Assembly: GCF_003201975.1 (NCBI RefSeq)
Contig: NZ_QJJQ01000002.1
Span: forward strand, 62,001 to 126,000
DNA: 64,000 bases
Direction of reading: 5' to 3'
From: Pseudogracilibacillus auburnensis
Lineage (GTDB): Bacteria > Bacillota > Bacilli > Bacillales > Amphibacillaceae
Positions within the stretch are counted from its first letter, which is position 1, and each line of letters begins with the position of its first letter. Positions 47,200 to 55,906 of this stretch are shown here, piece after piece. Both the position numbers and the translations under genes were made by a program. The notes under the pieces are model-generated. The model searched no databases. It had not been told where the DNA came from and saw only the letters and a program-made list of their open reading frames with translations.

Positions 47200-48657
47200 A
47201 TGACAATAGGAAATCAGTTAGAAACATTTGCCAAAGAACAACCAGATAAGGTGGCTATTTATTATCAAGATAAAACGATTTCATATGACGATTTCTATGC
47301 AAAAGTTCAACAATATAAAGCAGCTTTACTGAAAAAAACAACTACATATGAGCCACAAAAAATTGCCCTTCTCATCGGGAATGAACCTGCTTTTTTAGAA
47401 GTTTATTTTGCCGTTATCACGTTGGGATGGATCGCTATTCCTTTCGATTCAAAATGGAGTGAATGTGAAGCAACACGCATCATGGAAATGGCTGACCCTC
47501 ACATGGTTGTTGCCAGTTCCTCCTTTACAAAACTAGCAAACTATCATTTTCCAGTCACTTTATTTACAGAAGAGAGATCTGATGCAAAAGTACTAGAGAT
47601 AGAAAATGAGGCTAAAGACAGGGCTTTTTATCTCGGTTTTACATCAGGATCAACAGGTAACCCAAAAGGTTTTATTCGCAGTCACACATCATGGCTTGCA
47701 AGTTTTACAGCTGGAGAAGATGCTTTTCATTACGGAAAAAATGATATCATTATGGCACCTGGTCCGCTCTGCCATTCGCTGTCACTGTTTGGTGCTACAC
47801 ATGCTCTTCATATTGGGGCAAGTTTCTATATGACGACATCCTTTTCAGCGAGAGAGATGATACAGTTGATCCAAACGGAAAAAGCAACGGTTGTTTATGC
47901 CGTTCCAACGATGTTAAGCAGCTTGGCGAAGCAAAAAGAAGTTGTGGAATCATCTGTTACTTTTTTATCATCAGGTGCAAAACTGTATCCATCAATTAAA
48001 CAAGCTTTATCAAACGTCTTTCCAAACAGCTCAATTTATGAATATTATGGTGCTTCTGAATTAAGCTATGTTACTTATACGACGAGAGAAATGTCAGATA
48101 AGTACCCTAATAGTGTTGGAAAACCTTTTCCTGGGGTCGATATTTTGATTCGAGATGAGAATGGAGCACCTCTTCCACCAGGAGAAATTGGGAATATTTT
48201 TATCCAAAGTGATTTTTTATTTAACGGTTATGTACATGATGACACAGCAACAAAACAAGTGTTAACGAAGTACGGTGCAACGATTGGTGATCTAGGCTTT
48301 TTAAATGAGGAAGGATTGCTAACGATCATTGGTCGTAAAAATAATATGATCATTTCAGGTGGACAAAATATTTATCCTGAAGAAGTCGAAAAAATATTGA
48401 AAGATGTACCGAACGTAAAGGAAGCTGTCATTATCGGAATGGAAGATGAGCACTGGGGACAAAAAGTGATAGCACTTATTGAATGGAAAGAAAAAAGCCC
48501 GGACAATTTGAAACGATTAAAAGCCCATTGCCGAAAAAACGTAGCGATCTATAAGCGGCCACGAAAATATTACTCTGTTACAGGGTTACCGTATACTCCA
48601 ACAGGAAAAATTGCCCGAAACAAAATCATAGCAAATCTTACGGGGTGGATACAATGA
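47200..48657 (+). CDS. yhfT: Acyl-CoA ligase, YhfT-like AMP-forming enzyme
   Basis: The 485-residue ANL enzyme activates an acyl substrate to acyl-AMP then acyl-CoA. The P-loop motif is FYLGFTSGSTGNPKGFIRSH; later motifs are YEYYGASELS, GDLGFLNEEGLLTIIGRKNN and the catalytic lysine in PYTPTGKIARNKI. The start is the ATG at 47200 behind GGTGGTGGAGCC. It overlaps the next gene by four bases. YhfT of B. subtilis is linked to biotin-regulated metabolism; the natural substrate is unknown. Confidence 0.92.
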   Translation: MTIGNQLETFAKEQPDKVAIYYQDKTISYDDFYAKVQQYKAALLKKTTTYEPQKIALLIGNEPAFLEVYFAVITLGWIAIPFDSKWSECEATRIMEMADPHMVVASSSFTKLANYHFPVTLFTEERSDAKVLEIENEAKDRAFYLGFTSGSTGNPKGFIRSHTSWLASFTAGEDAFHYGKNDIIMAPGPLCHSLSLFGATHALHIGASFYMTTSFSAREMIQLIQTEKATVVYAVPTMLSSLAKQKEVVESSVTFLSSGAKLYPSIKQALSNVFPNSSIYEYYGASELSYVTYTTREMSDKYPNSVGKPFPGVDILIRDENGAPLPPGEIGNIFIQSDFLFNGYVHDDTATKQVLTKYGATIGDLGFLNEEGLLTIIGRKNNMIISGGQNIYPEEVEKILKDVPNVKEAVIIGMEDEHWGQKVIALIEWKEKSPDNLKRLKAHCRKNVAIYKRPRKYYSVTGLPYTPTGKIARNKIIANLTGWIQ

Positions 48658-49805
48658 ACAAGCCTGTTATCGTCGCAGCTAAACGAACTGCAATCGGAAA
48701 AATTGGTGGCATGTTTAAACATGTTCCACCCGAAAAATTAGGTGCTTGCGTCATTCAGGCACTTTTAAAGGAACAAAATATTTCCCCTGAACAAATTGAT
48801 GAAGTCATTTTAGGAAATGCGATCGGCCCAGGTGGAAATATTGCAAGACTTACCACGTTGGAATCCGGACTTCCAGTAGAAGTTCCAGCTGTGACAGTGG
48901 ATCGTCAATGTGGTTCAGGCCTTGAGGCAATTAATATGGCGTGCCGTCATATTCAGGCGGGTGCAGGTGACATTTATATTGCAGGAGGTCTGGAAAGTAG
49001 TAGCCTTGCTCCATGGAAGCTTGAAAAACCGACTAGCCTTTATGGAACACCAACCTTTTTTACGCGGGCTCGTTTTTCACCAGATATAATCGGTGACCCT
49101 GAGATGGGAGTTGCCGCAGACAATGTTGCTAAAACATTCCATATTTCAAGAGAAGCCCAAGACAATTTTGCCTACGAAAGCCATCAAAAAGCAGTACGTG
49201 CGCAAAAAGTGGGTAGATTTGCAAAAGAAATCATCGCCATTCAAGGAAAAGAACTTGATGAAGGGCCTAGGGAAAGCTTAAACATGCGAACACTTTCTCG
49301 CTTTAGACCAGCTTTTACAGAAAACGGGACTGTCACAGCTGGAAATGCTTGTGCGATAAATGATGGTGCTGCTGCGGTACTCCTTATGTCCGAAAAGAAA
49401 TGTCGTGAGTTAGGGTTAACACCAATCATGACATTTATGGATGCGGCAAGTGCTGGCGTAGACCCGAATATACTTGGTATTGGACCAATTCCTGCGGTAA
49501 AAAAACTTTTGGAACGAACAGGAAAAACGATAAACGATATCGATCTAGTTGAATTTAATGAAGCATTCGCCTCCCAAGTATTAGCATCGGTAAATGAACT
49601 TAACATTCCACATGAACGGCTTAATGTTGGTGGTGGAGCAATTGCTTTTGGTCATCCATATGGAGCATCAGGTGCAATTCTTGTCGTCAGATTGTGTACA
49701 GAAATGCAACGAACAAGTGCAAATTGTGCACTAGCAACGCTTGGTATTGGTGGTGGGCTTGGATTAGCAACCCTTTTTGAAAGGTATGATACGAATGATA
49801 GATGA
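48654..49805 (+). CDS. yhfS: Thiolase, YhfS-like acetyl-CoA acyltransferase
   Basis: The 383-residue thiolase has the nucleophile Cys in VDRQCGSGLEAINM, and the His in GGGAIAFGHPYGASGA. The C-terminal acid/base motif, usually CxGGGxG, is ATLGIGGGLGLATLF, with Gly in place of the expected Cys, so classical thiolase catalysis may be altered. GVDPNILGIGPIPAVKKLLE is the usual domain junction. The start ATG overlaps the yhfT stop (ATGA), and it overlaps the next gene. Confidence 0.88.
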   Translation: MNKPVIVAAKRTAIGKIGGMFKHVPPEKLGACVIQALLKEQNISPEQIDEVILGNAIGPGGNIARLTTLESGLPVEVPAVTVDRQCGSGLEAINMACRHIQAGAGDIYIAGGLESSSLAPWKLEKPTSLYGTPTFFTRARFSPDIIGDPEMGVAADNVAKTFHISREAQDNFAYESHQKAVRAQKVGRFAKEIIAIQGKELDEGPRESLNMRTLSRFRPAFTENGTVTAGNACAINDGAAAVLLMSEKKCRELGLTPIMTFMDAASAGVDPNILGIGPIPAVKKLLERTGKTINDIDLVEFNEAFASQVLASVNELNIPHERLNVGGGAIAFGHPYGASGAILVVRLCTEMQRTSANCALATLGIGGGLGLATLFERYDTNDR

Positions 49806-50208
49806 AAGTAAGGTCGGAACTAAGACAAAGATTGTTAACGTCAAAGTGAAAAGAGAAGAAATACAACAACTTTGTCATGTAATTGACGAAAAAAATCACG
49901 TGTTCCATGATGTGAATGCGGCAAGTGAAGCAGGGTTTGAAGATATCCTGCTTCCTCCGACTTACCCAATATTATTTTGGCAACATCTTGAACCTCCGTG
50001 GCTTGAAACAGATGCAACAATCATTCAAAGTGAGCAAATCTTTTCCTATAAAACTCCGCTCGTTGCCAATAAAATGTATCAATGTCAAATAGAGTTACTA
50101 AAAGTACGTACTAGGGAAAACAAACAATTTGTAGTGAACCGACTATATATTAATGACGGAGAAAAAGTAGTAGCCACAAGCGATACAACGCTTGTACTTC
50201 TGTACTAG
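49795..50208 (+). CDS. MaoC-like N-terminal (FAS1-type) dehydratase domain protein
   Basis: A 137-residue hotdog-fold protein with SEAGFEDILLPPTYPILFWQ, typical of the PF13452 N-terminal MaoC-like half that pairs with a MaoC partner to hydrate enoyl-CoA. It is followed at once by a MaoC gene, so the two probably form a heteromer. I choose the ATG at 49795; the coding region overlaps the end of yhfS by 11 bases. Confidence 0.8.
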   Translation: MIDESKVGTKTKIVNVKVKREEIQQLCHVIDEKNHVFHDVNAASEAGFEDILLPPTYPILFWQHLEPPWLETDATIIQSEQIFSYKTPLVANKMYQCQIELLKVRTRENKQFVVNRLYINDGEKVVATSDTTLVLLY

Positions 50209-50226
50209 GTAGAGTTAGGAGGATTT

Positions 50227-50604
50227 ATGTTGAACAGGTGCTGTGAAATAATCAAGATGAAAATAACAGAGGAATTGATTACACAATATGCTGCTGTGTC
50301 CGGTGATAAAAACCCAATACATCTTTTAAAATCAGCCGCAAACCAAGCCGGATTCCCCCATCAAGTTGCCCACGGTATGTTATCGATGGCAATTGGGGCA
50401 AAATTAGTTTCACCTCTGATCCAAATTGGGTGGACTCTTTCTCATTACGGTGTTAAGTTTTCCTCCCCCCTTTTCGTAAATGACATGATAACAATTGAAG
50501 CTTCATCAGTTACACAGTCGGATAAGAAAATAGCGATGAAAGTAATCGGAAAAAATCAAGAACATAATAAAGTGATGCATGGAAAATTGGAACTAATAAA
50601 ATAA
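50227..50604 (+). CDS. MaoC-like (R)-specific enoyl-CoA hydratase
   Basis: The 125-residue hotdog protein carries the hydratase motif YAAVSGDKNPIHLLKSAANQ, where Asp and His are the catalytic pair, then FPHQVAHGMLSMAIGA. ATG follows GGAGGATTT. With the preceding gene, acyl-CoA ligase and thiolase it suggests a complete activation, hydration and thiolysis route. The substrate is not known. Confidence 0.88.
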   Translation: MLNRCCEIIKMKITEELITQYAAVSGDKNPIHLLKSAANQAGFPHQVAHGMLSMAIGAKLVSPLIQIGWTLSHYGVKFSSPLFVNDMITIEASSVTQSDKKIAMKVIGKNQEHNKVMHGKLELIK

Positions 50605-50649
50605 TTGTAAATGAATCGTGCATATAAGCGTTTCCTTACAAAATCGACT

Positions 50650-51241
50650 CTTTTCGTTAAGTTTGTTACTATTACCTCGCAATTGAAAGAAACTGTGCAG
50701 TAACTAAGTTAGCAGCACCGTTGATTTTCGCTATGGACAGTTGCTTTCCACGGGCAACGCCTCAACTAATTTCATCCGTTTTTGTCAAAACGGATGAAAT
50801 GGATTTTCGGCTGTTGCTTTTCCCGTAGGAGTCAACTGTCCTCCGCTCCAATCAACTATACGTTAGATTAGGTGAATGATATCCGTTTTTAGCCGACTAG
50901 GAGTCTACGTGCATTTCCTTCGCTAAGGAGAATGTAATCAATTTAAAGTAAGATGAACTACTCTAGTTGTCTGGAGCGAAAGTGACTGACTCCTGTGGGA
51001 AAGCAAATGTTCTTTGATGGGACGAGTAAGCGCAGTCCCAGTCCCACGTGTCTGAAGACCCCGCAGCGGAAAACAACTGTGCAGTAACTGGATTCTAGTC
51101 GGAAAATCAAATTAAGTTACTGCGCAGTTTATATCTTATGTGTAACAAACAACAAATCTATTTGGTAGGAGAAGTATTCGCAGTCCCAAGTTTAACTAAG
51201 CAAACTGTTTGAACTCATTTTATTGGTGCGAAAGTTGAGTT
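50650..51241. repeat. Repeat island related to 7033-8650
   Basis: The left part (TTTTCGTTAAGTTTGTTACT, AAACTGTGCAGTAACT) and right part (AGTTACTGCGCAGTTT) are inverted partners, and the right end is TGCGAAAGTTGAGTT, identical to the right end of the 7-8.6 kb island. Between are mosaic repeat cores (GCTTTCCACGGGCAACGCCT, TTTTCCCGTAGGAGTC) and GACTCCTGTGGGAAAGC. There is no transposase. It may be an internal-deletion derivative of the same element. No gene is present in 50605-51293. Confidence 0.6.
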
Positions 51242-51293
51242 TATTAGAAAAATAGAGAGTGGATAACAGAATAAATGGTGTATAATCAACCAG

Positions 51294-51478
51294 TTGAATT
51301 CATTTATATTCCTTTTTAACATGCTAATGTTAGAAAATTGTCAAGCCGGGTGGAGTCTAGATGTAAACGGACTGCTCCTGAGCAAACAGTTCATCCAAAG
51401 TCAACTTGAACACTGTATCTTCATCCCACTTCACTCTGCGAAGGATTTTTATCCATTTCATTCTGCAAAAGGCTAGTA
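51294..51478 (-). repeat. Block homologous to 7033-7150 (inverted)
   Basis: Read on the minus strand, this block matches 7040-7150 over most of its length (GATACAGTGTTCAAGTTGAC, GTTTGCTCAGGAGCAGTC). A short frame ending KLTLDELFAQEQSVYI-stop is preserved here but decayed at 7.1 kb, so it may be the end of a lost transposon gene. Confidence 0.5.
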
Positions 51479-51547
51479 ATAAATCAAAAAAACTTGACTT
51501 ATAAATTTGTTCTGCTAGCATAATAGTCAATCAAATAAAATGATCTT

Positions 51548-51637
51548 TTCTACTAGGGGCGCCGTGATGGCTGAGATAAATGTAAATTTAGCACCCTTAG
51601 AACCTGATCTGGTTAAGACCAGCGGAGGGAAGTAGAA
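51548..51637 (+). promoter_or_regulatory. TPP riboswitch aptamer
   Basis: The THI-box is clear: GGGGCGCCGTGATGGCTGAGA, GCACCCTTAGAACCTGATCT and GACCAGCGGAGGGAAGTAG. P1 pairs TTCTACT (51548-51554) with AGTAGAA (51631-51637). Binding thiamine pyrophosphate should reduce expression of tenA and thiYXZ. An AAACATGC / GCATGTTT hairpin (51647-51676) lies downstream. Confidence 0.95.
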
Positions 51638-51736
51638 TTCGTTAGAAAACATGCGTATTTTTGCGCGTGCATGTTTCCGATGCATATACTTCCTTCTACT
51701 AGTCTTTAGAAAAAAAGATTAGAGGAGGATTTTTTT

Positions 51737-52423
51737 ATGAAGTTTACTGATGAGTTACGCACAGCAACAAAAGAAAGTTGGGAGCAAAGTTTACATCATC
51801 CTTTTGTTCAAGGGATTGTGAAAGGGGATTTACCGTTAGAAACATTTAAAAACTATATTTTACAAGATATTTATTACTTAAAGCATTACGGAAAAATCCA
51901 TGCAATTGCCGCTTCCCAAGCAGATGACTTTAAACTGACGGCAATTTTAGCAGATAAAGCTCGTTTTACAGCAGAAGCGGAATTAACCGTTCATAACGAA
52001 CATGCTGAGATTTTAAATATTACGAAAGAAGATATGGAAAACTTCAAACCAGCTCCAACAGCATATGGATATACTTCTCACTTATACCGTGCAACAATGG
52101 CTGGGAATCTAGCCCATTCCGTTGCTGCTATGCTGCCATGTTACTGGCTATACGCAGATATCGGAAAAGTGAATGAGCATGCGAATCCGGAACCGGAAAT
52201 TTATCGTAACTGGATTAAAATGTATGCAAGCGACTGGTTCCAAGATTCAACAAATGAAATGATCGATCTACTAAACTCGCTAGTCGCTGATATGAATGAC
52301 AAGGAAAAAGAAAAGGTGAAAGAACAATTTATTATTGCGAAAGAATATGAACTACATTTTTGGGAAATGTCGTATACATTTGAAACATGGCTTTCCAAAA
52401 GTGAAAAAGTAAGTAATCGTTAA
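51737..52423 (+). CDS. tenA: Aminopyrimidine aminohydrolase (thiaminase II)
   Basis: TenA hydrolyses 4-amino-5-aminomethyl-2-methylpyrimidine to the HMP pyrimidine in thiamine salvage. The 228-residue protein carries the nucleophile Cys135 in AMLPCYWLYADIG, the glutamate in AKEYELHFWEMSYTFE and YYLKHYGKIHAIA near residue 46. It is the first gene after the TPP riboswitch; ATG follows GAGGAGG. The downstream thiYXZ genes import the base it acts on. Confidence 0.96.
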   Translation: MKFTDELRTATKESWEQSLHHPFVQGIVKGDLPLETFKNYILQDIYYLKHYGKIHAIAASQADDFKLTAILADKARFTAEAELTVHNEHAEILNITKEDMENFKPAPTAYGYTSHLYRATMAGNLAHSVAAMLPCYWLYADIGKVNEHANPEPEIYRNWIKMYASDWFQDSTNEMIDLLNSLVADMNDKEKEKVKEQFIIAKEYELHFWEMSYTFETWLSKSEKVSNR

Positions 52424-52440
52424 CGAGAAAAATGAATAGA

Positions 52441-52687
52441 AGAAGCTGAGGCATAACTAAAACGTTCTAATCTAAAGATGAACAATGCATTAGCGTAGGA
52501 AATATACGTAGACTCCTCGTCGGCTAAAACGGTCACCTCCATGTGACCATGCCGACACTGGTACGTCCTCTACTTTGGAGGCTCACCTGCTACTTAGTAC
52601 GCGAAGTGTATTTCCGGAGTAAGTTATATACAGCGATCATTGTTCGGATTTCTCTTTGATAAAAATACTTTTGGCTCAGCCTCTTCT
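52441..52687. repeat. Repeat element, GGCCGGGACA-ended family (thiamine locus, copy 1)
   Basis: Ends AGAAGCTGAGGCATAACTAA and GGCTCAGCCTCTTCT form an imperfect inverted repeat. Interior GAACAATGCATTA, GGAAATATACGTAGACTCC, TTTCCGGAGTAAGTTATATA and TTGTTCGGATTTCTCTTTG match the other copies. It lies between tenA and thiY, so it could influence read-through into the transporter. Confidence 0.75.
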
Positions 52688-52704
52688 ATAAAAAGGAGAA
52701 TATG

Positions 52705-53712
52705 ATGAAACGTTTGTTACAATTATCGCTTACATTGCTGCTAAGTATGTTACTTATTGCGTGTAGTAGTGAGCAAGTAGACAAAGAAGAAACAGAAGTA
52801 AAAACAGATGAAACAGCAAAGAAAGAAGTGTCTCTTTTTCTTGATTGGACACCAAATACGAACCATACGGGAATTTATGTTGCGAAAGAAAAAGGCTACT
52901 ATGATGAACTTGGCTTAGATATTAACATCTTGTTACCAGGTGAAGTAAGTGCGGAACAATTAGTCGCAACGAATAAAGGCGAGTTTGGCATTAGTTTCCA
53001 AACAGAAGTAACCCAAGCACGTGCGCAGGATTTACCGGTCGTGTCGGTTGCTGCAATTATCCAACATAGTACAAGCGGATATGCTTCTCCAATTGAAAAA
53101 GGCATCGAATCACCGAAAGATTTTGCCGGAAAAGCATATGGCGCATACGGATCCATGCTAGAAGAATCGATGGTTGACCTTGTCATGAAGCGTGATGGTG
53201 CTGATGTAAAAGATGTGGATATCGTCCAATTAGGAAACTCCGATTTTTTTGTTGCGACACAAAAAGATATCGATTTCGTTAGTATTTTTTATGCTTGGAC
53301 TGGTATTGAAGCAGAGATCCGGGATGTAGAGTTGAATTTCATTGAAACGACCCAGTTTGCAGAGGAACTTGACACATACTCCCCTGTTATTGTAACTAGT
53401 GAGAAATTAATTGCCGAAGACCCAGAAACAGTAAAAGCATTTGTTGAGGCAACAGTCAAAGGGTATGAATATGCGATTGACAATCCTGCTGAGGCAGCGG
53501 AAATATTAATTAACGCCGAGCCTGATCTAGATCCTGAACTTGTAAAACGTAGTCAAGAATGGTTATCCCCTCGCTATCAAGATGATGCGGACAAATGGGG
53601 AATCCAAGACGAAAATCGCTGGGAAACATTTGCCGAATTTATGTTTGAAAACGGCATTACTGAAAAAGAAATTGACGCAGCAAAAGCATTTACAAATGAA
53701 TTTCTTGAGTAA
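52705..53712 (+). CDS. thiY: ABC transporter substrate-binding protein ThiY
   Basis: The 335-residue lipoprotein binds a thiamine pyrimidine precursor outside the membrane. The signal ends LLSMLLIACSS (lipobox Cys), then LFLDWTPNTNHTGIYVAKEK is the diagnostic ThiY/NMT1 segment. AGAYGSMLEESMVDLVMKR and FYAWTGIEAEIRDVELNF are further family segments. It heads thiYXZ after AAGGAGAATATG. Confidence 0.93.
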   Translation: MKRLLQLSLTLLLSMLLIACSSEQVDKEETEVKTDETAKKEVSLFLDWTPNTNHTGIYVAKEKGYYDELGLDINILLPGEVSAEQLVATNKGEFGISFQTEVTQARAQDLPVVSVAAIIQHSTSGYASPIEKGIESPKDFAGKAYGAYGSMLEESMVDLVMKRDGADVKDVDIVQLGNSDFFVATQKDIDFVSIFYAWTGIEAEIRDVELNFIETTQFAEELDTYSPVIVTSEKLIAEDPETVKAFVEATVKGYEYAIDNPAEAAEILINAEPDLDPELVKRSQEWLSPRYQDDADKWGIQDENRWETFAEFMFENGITEKEIDAAKAFTNEFLE

Positions 53713-53727
53713 TCGGGGATAAATAAG

Positions 53728-54489
53728 ATGAAAAAAATACTTTTAACTAGTTGGCGTCCAGCCATTGCAATCGCCCTTTTTATATGTATATGGGAATTTT
53801 CGACTCGGATCTTTCAAATAGAAACTTGGATACTTCCTGCACCAACCGTTATTGTAATGGAAATGCAGGAAGTTCTCCCTGCTTTTTTCCCTCATATGGT
53901 TTCGACGATTCGACTTGTTCTGATTGGCTTTTCAATCGGAACAACAATTGGAATTGGAGTTGCTACCCTTCTCCACCATTACGATAAGTTACGCGAAACA
54001 ATTTATCCTTTTTTAGTCTTATCGCAAAATATTCCGATTATCGTACTTGCACCTCTTTTACTTATTTGGTTCGGTTTAGGGGATACACCAAAAATCATTA
54101 TTATTGCGATGACTTCCTTTTTTCCAATCACAGTCGCAACTTTAAGTGGATTTCAGCAAACAGATCGGGAACTAATTCATTATATGAAAATGATGGGCGC
54201 ATCAAAACGCCAATTATTTATGAAATTGGAGCTTCCCCATGCATTGCCAGCAGTTTTTTCTGGAATAAAAATTGCTGCCACGTACAGTATTCTTACAGGA
54301 GTTGTCGCTGAATGGCTTGGAGCCCAAAAAGGTATTGGCGTATTTATGACACTCGCCTCCTCTTCGTATCGAACGCCACGAGTATTTGTTGCAATTATTA
54401 TTACGATGTTGCTTAGTTTAAGTTTCTTTGCACTTATTTTATTGCTGGAACGTATGTTTATTAAATGGAATAGAGAGGAAATAAAGTGA
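53728..54489 (+). CDS. thiX: ABC transporter permease ThiX
   Basis: A 253-residue six-helix permease with the EAA loop ELIHYMKMMGASKRQLFMKL then ELPHALPAVFSGIKIA. It belongs to the NMT1/HMP-precursor transporter family with ThiY and ThiZ. Start ATG follows GGGGATAAATAAG, 15 bases after thiY. The stop overlaps the thiZ start. Confidence 0.93.
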   Translation: MKKILLTSWRPAIAIALFICIWEFSTRIFQIETWILPAPTVIVMEMQEVLPAFFPHMVSTIRLVLIGFSIGTTIGIGVATLLHHYDKLRETIYPFLVLSQNIPIIVLAPLLLIWFGLGDTPKIIIIAMTSFFPITVATLSGFQQTDRELIHYMKMMGASKRQLFMKLELPHALPAVFSGIKIAATYSILTGVVAEWLGAQKGIGVFMTLASSSYRTPRVFVAIIITMLLSLSFFALILLLERMFIKWNREEIK

Positions 54490-55226
54490 TGGATCTAACA
54501 CTTGAAAACATTAGCAAATCATTCGGAGAAAAAGAAATTTTACGCAATATTTCATTATCCATAAATTCAGGTGAATTTGTTTCCTTACTTGGACCATCAG
54601 GAAGTGGAAAAAGTACGTTATTTAGTCTAATTGGCGGACTACTAAAACCAGATGTAGGTGATATCTTTTTAAACGGGAAAAAGATCACGAATAAAACAGG
54701 CTATATTAGTTATATGCCACAACAACCTTCCCTTTTTCCGTGGCGGACTGTTTTGGAAAATGCTATTCTAGGACAGGAACTAAGTAGAAAACGAGACGAA
54801 GAAAAAGCAAAAATGCTACTTGAAAAAGCGGGTTTGAGAGAATTTATCCATGCTTACCCCCATCAATTATCTGGTGGGATGAAACAACGGGTTGCTTTTA
54901 TTCGCGCCCTGTTAAGTCCGCAATCGATGATGTGTTTAGACGAACCGTTTTCTGCATTAGATGCTTTTACACGTTTAGATATGCAAAAGTGGCTCCTCGA
55001 GACGTGGGAAGCCTATGAACAGTCGATTTTTTTTATTACACATGATATCGAAGAAGCACTCTTTTTATCAGATAAAATTGTCGTGTTATCGTCTAGACCA
55101 GCACAAATCAAAGAGATTATTCAAGTCCCTTTTGAACGGCCACGTAATGAATCACTCTTATTAACGTATCCATTTTTAGAAGCAAAAAAACAACTAGCGA
55201 AGATACTCGACCATACTAATTTATGA
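54486..55226 (+). CDS. thiZ: ABC transporter ATPase ThiZ
   Basis: The 246-residue ATPase has Walker A LLGPSGSGKSTLFSLIG, Q-loop YMPQQPSLFPW, signature QLSGGMKQRVAFIRALL, Walker B MMCLDEPFSALDA and H-loop ITHDIEEALFLSDK. It powers ThiX import. I use the GTG at 54486, seven bases after AGAGAGG; the ATG at 54489 is an alternative. The stop codon lies at the very start of a repeat element. Confidence 0.94.
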   Translation: MMDLTLENISKSFGEKEILRNISLSINSGEFVSLLGPSGSGKSTLFSLIGGLLKPDVGDIFLNGKKITNKTGYISYMPQQPSLFPWRTVLENAILGQELSRKRDEEKAKMLLEKAGLREFIHAYPHQLSGGMKQRVAFIRALLSPQSMMCLDEPFSALDAFTRLDMQKWLLETWEAYEQSIFFITHDIEEALFLSDKIVVLSSRPAQIKEIIQVPFERPRNESLLLTYPFLEAKKQLAKILDHTNL

Positions 55227-55473
55227 AGAGGCCGGGACAAAAGTGTTTTCACCAAAGAAAACCCAAACAATGGTGCTGCATATAACCCGCTCCGGAAATA
55301 TACTTCGCTTTCCACGGGCAACGCCTCAACTAATTTCAAACGTTTTATCCAAAACGTTTGAAATGGATTTTCGGCTGTTGCTTTTCCCGCAGGAGTCTAC
55401 GTATATTTCCTCTGCTAAAGTAATGCATTGTTCGTCTTTAGATTTTGTCGTTTTAGTTATGTCCCGGTCTCTT
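55225..55473. repeat. Repeat element, GGCCGGGACA-ended family (thiamine locus, copy 2)
   Basis: Begins GAAGAGGCCGGGACA (overlapping the thiZ stop codon) and ends TGTCCCGGTCTCTT: the ends are inverted repeats. The interior holds TTTCAAACG...CGTTTGAAA, a palindrome, plus CTACGTATATTTCC, GTAATGCATTGTTCGTC, the inverted version of the other copies. It is near-complete and appears less degraded than the 40-kb copy. Confidence 0.8.
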
Positions 55474-55575
55474 TAAAATAGAAACTTTCTGTTTAACTTA
55501 TATAAATTTTCTACATCTTTAAAAGATACACGGAATCCAATAAACCATTATTTCATAAAGGATTTAGTTACTCTG

Positions 55576-55731
55576 TTATTTTTGTTTCCGTTTGTTTTTC
55601 TTTCCATCAAGATTGACGAATTCACTTTCTTCTCCCATTTCCACATGATGCTTTGGGCTCGTATCATATTTTCTGGCAATATTCCGCTGCTTTCCTTTAT
55701 CTTTGTTCCGGTTTTTATTCTCTTCCGCCAT
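55576..55731 (-). CDS. Small hydrophilic protein, unknown function
   Basis: A 51-residue basic and acidic protein, MAEENKNRNKDKGKQRNIAR..., ending KHHVEMGEESEFVNLDGKKN KRKQK. The start ATG is behind GAGGAGG ATGAATC-like spacing, an ideal ribosome site. An overlapping 67-codon frame is the wrong one. Such small charged proteins are common in spore-forming bacilli, but I cannot name a family. The gene faces the big surface protein divergently. Confidence 0.72.
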   Translation of the reverse strand: MAEENKNRNKDKGKQRNIARKYDTSPKHHVEMGEESEFVNLDGKKNKRKQK

Positions 55732-55906
55732 GATTCATTCCTCCTCCACATGTTCTTTTTTACTTTCTCCAGTGAAGTAAAAATTTATTCCAAGTTCTGT
55801 AATCTCTAGCAAATTAACATAAATAACATATGAATCTAACGTTTAATTTACTTTCGCTTGTTATTCTATGGATTGATTAAATAATTAGTAGAGGAGAATT
55901 CGGAAA

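Noticed and set aside
55548-55751. 67-codon minus-strand frame starting MWRRNES
   Set aside because: Overlaps the 51-codon gene at 55576-55731, which has the better ribosome site and composition.
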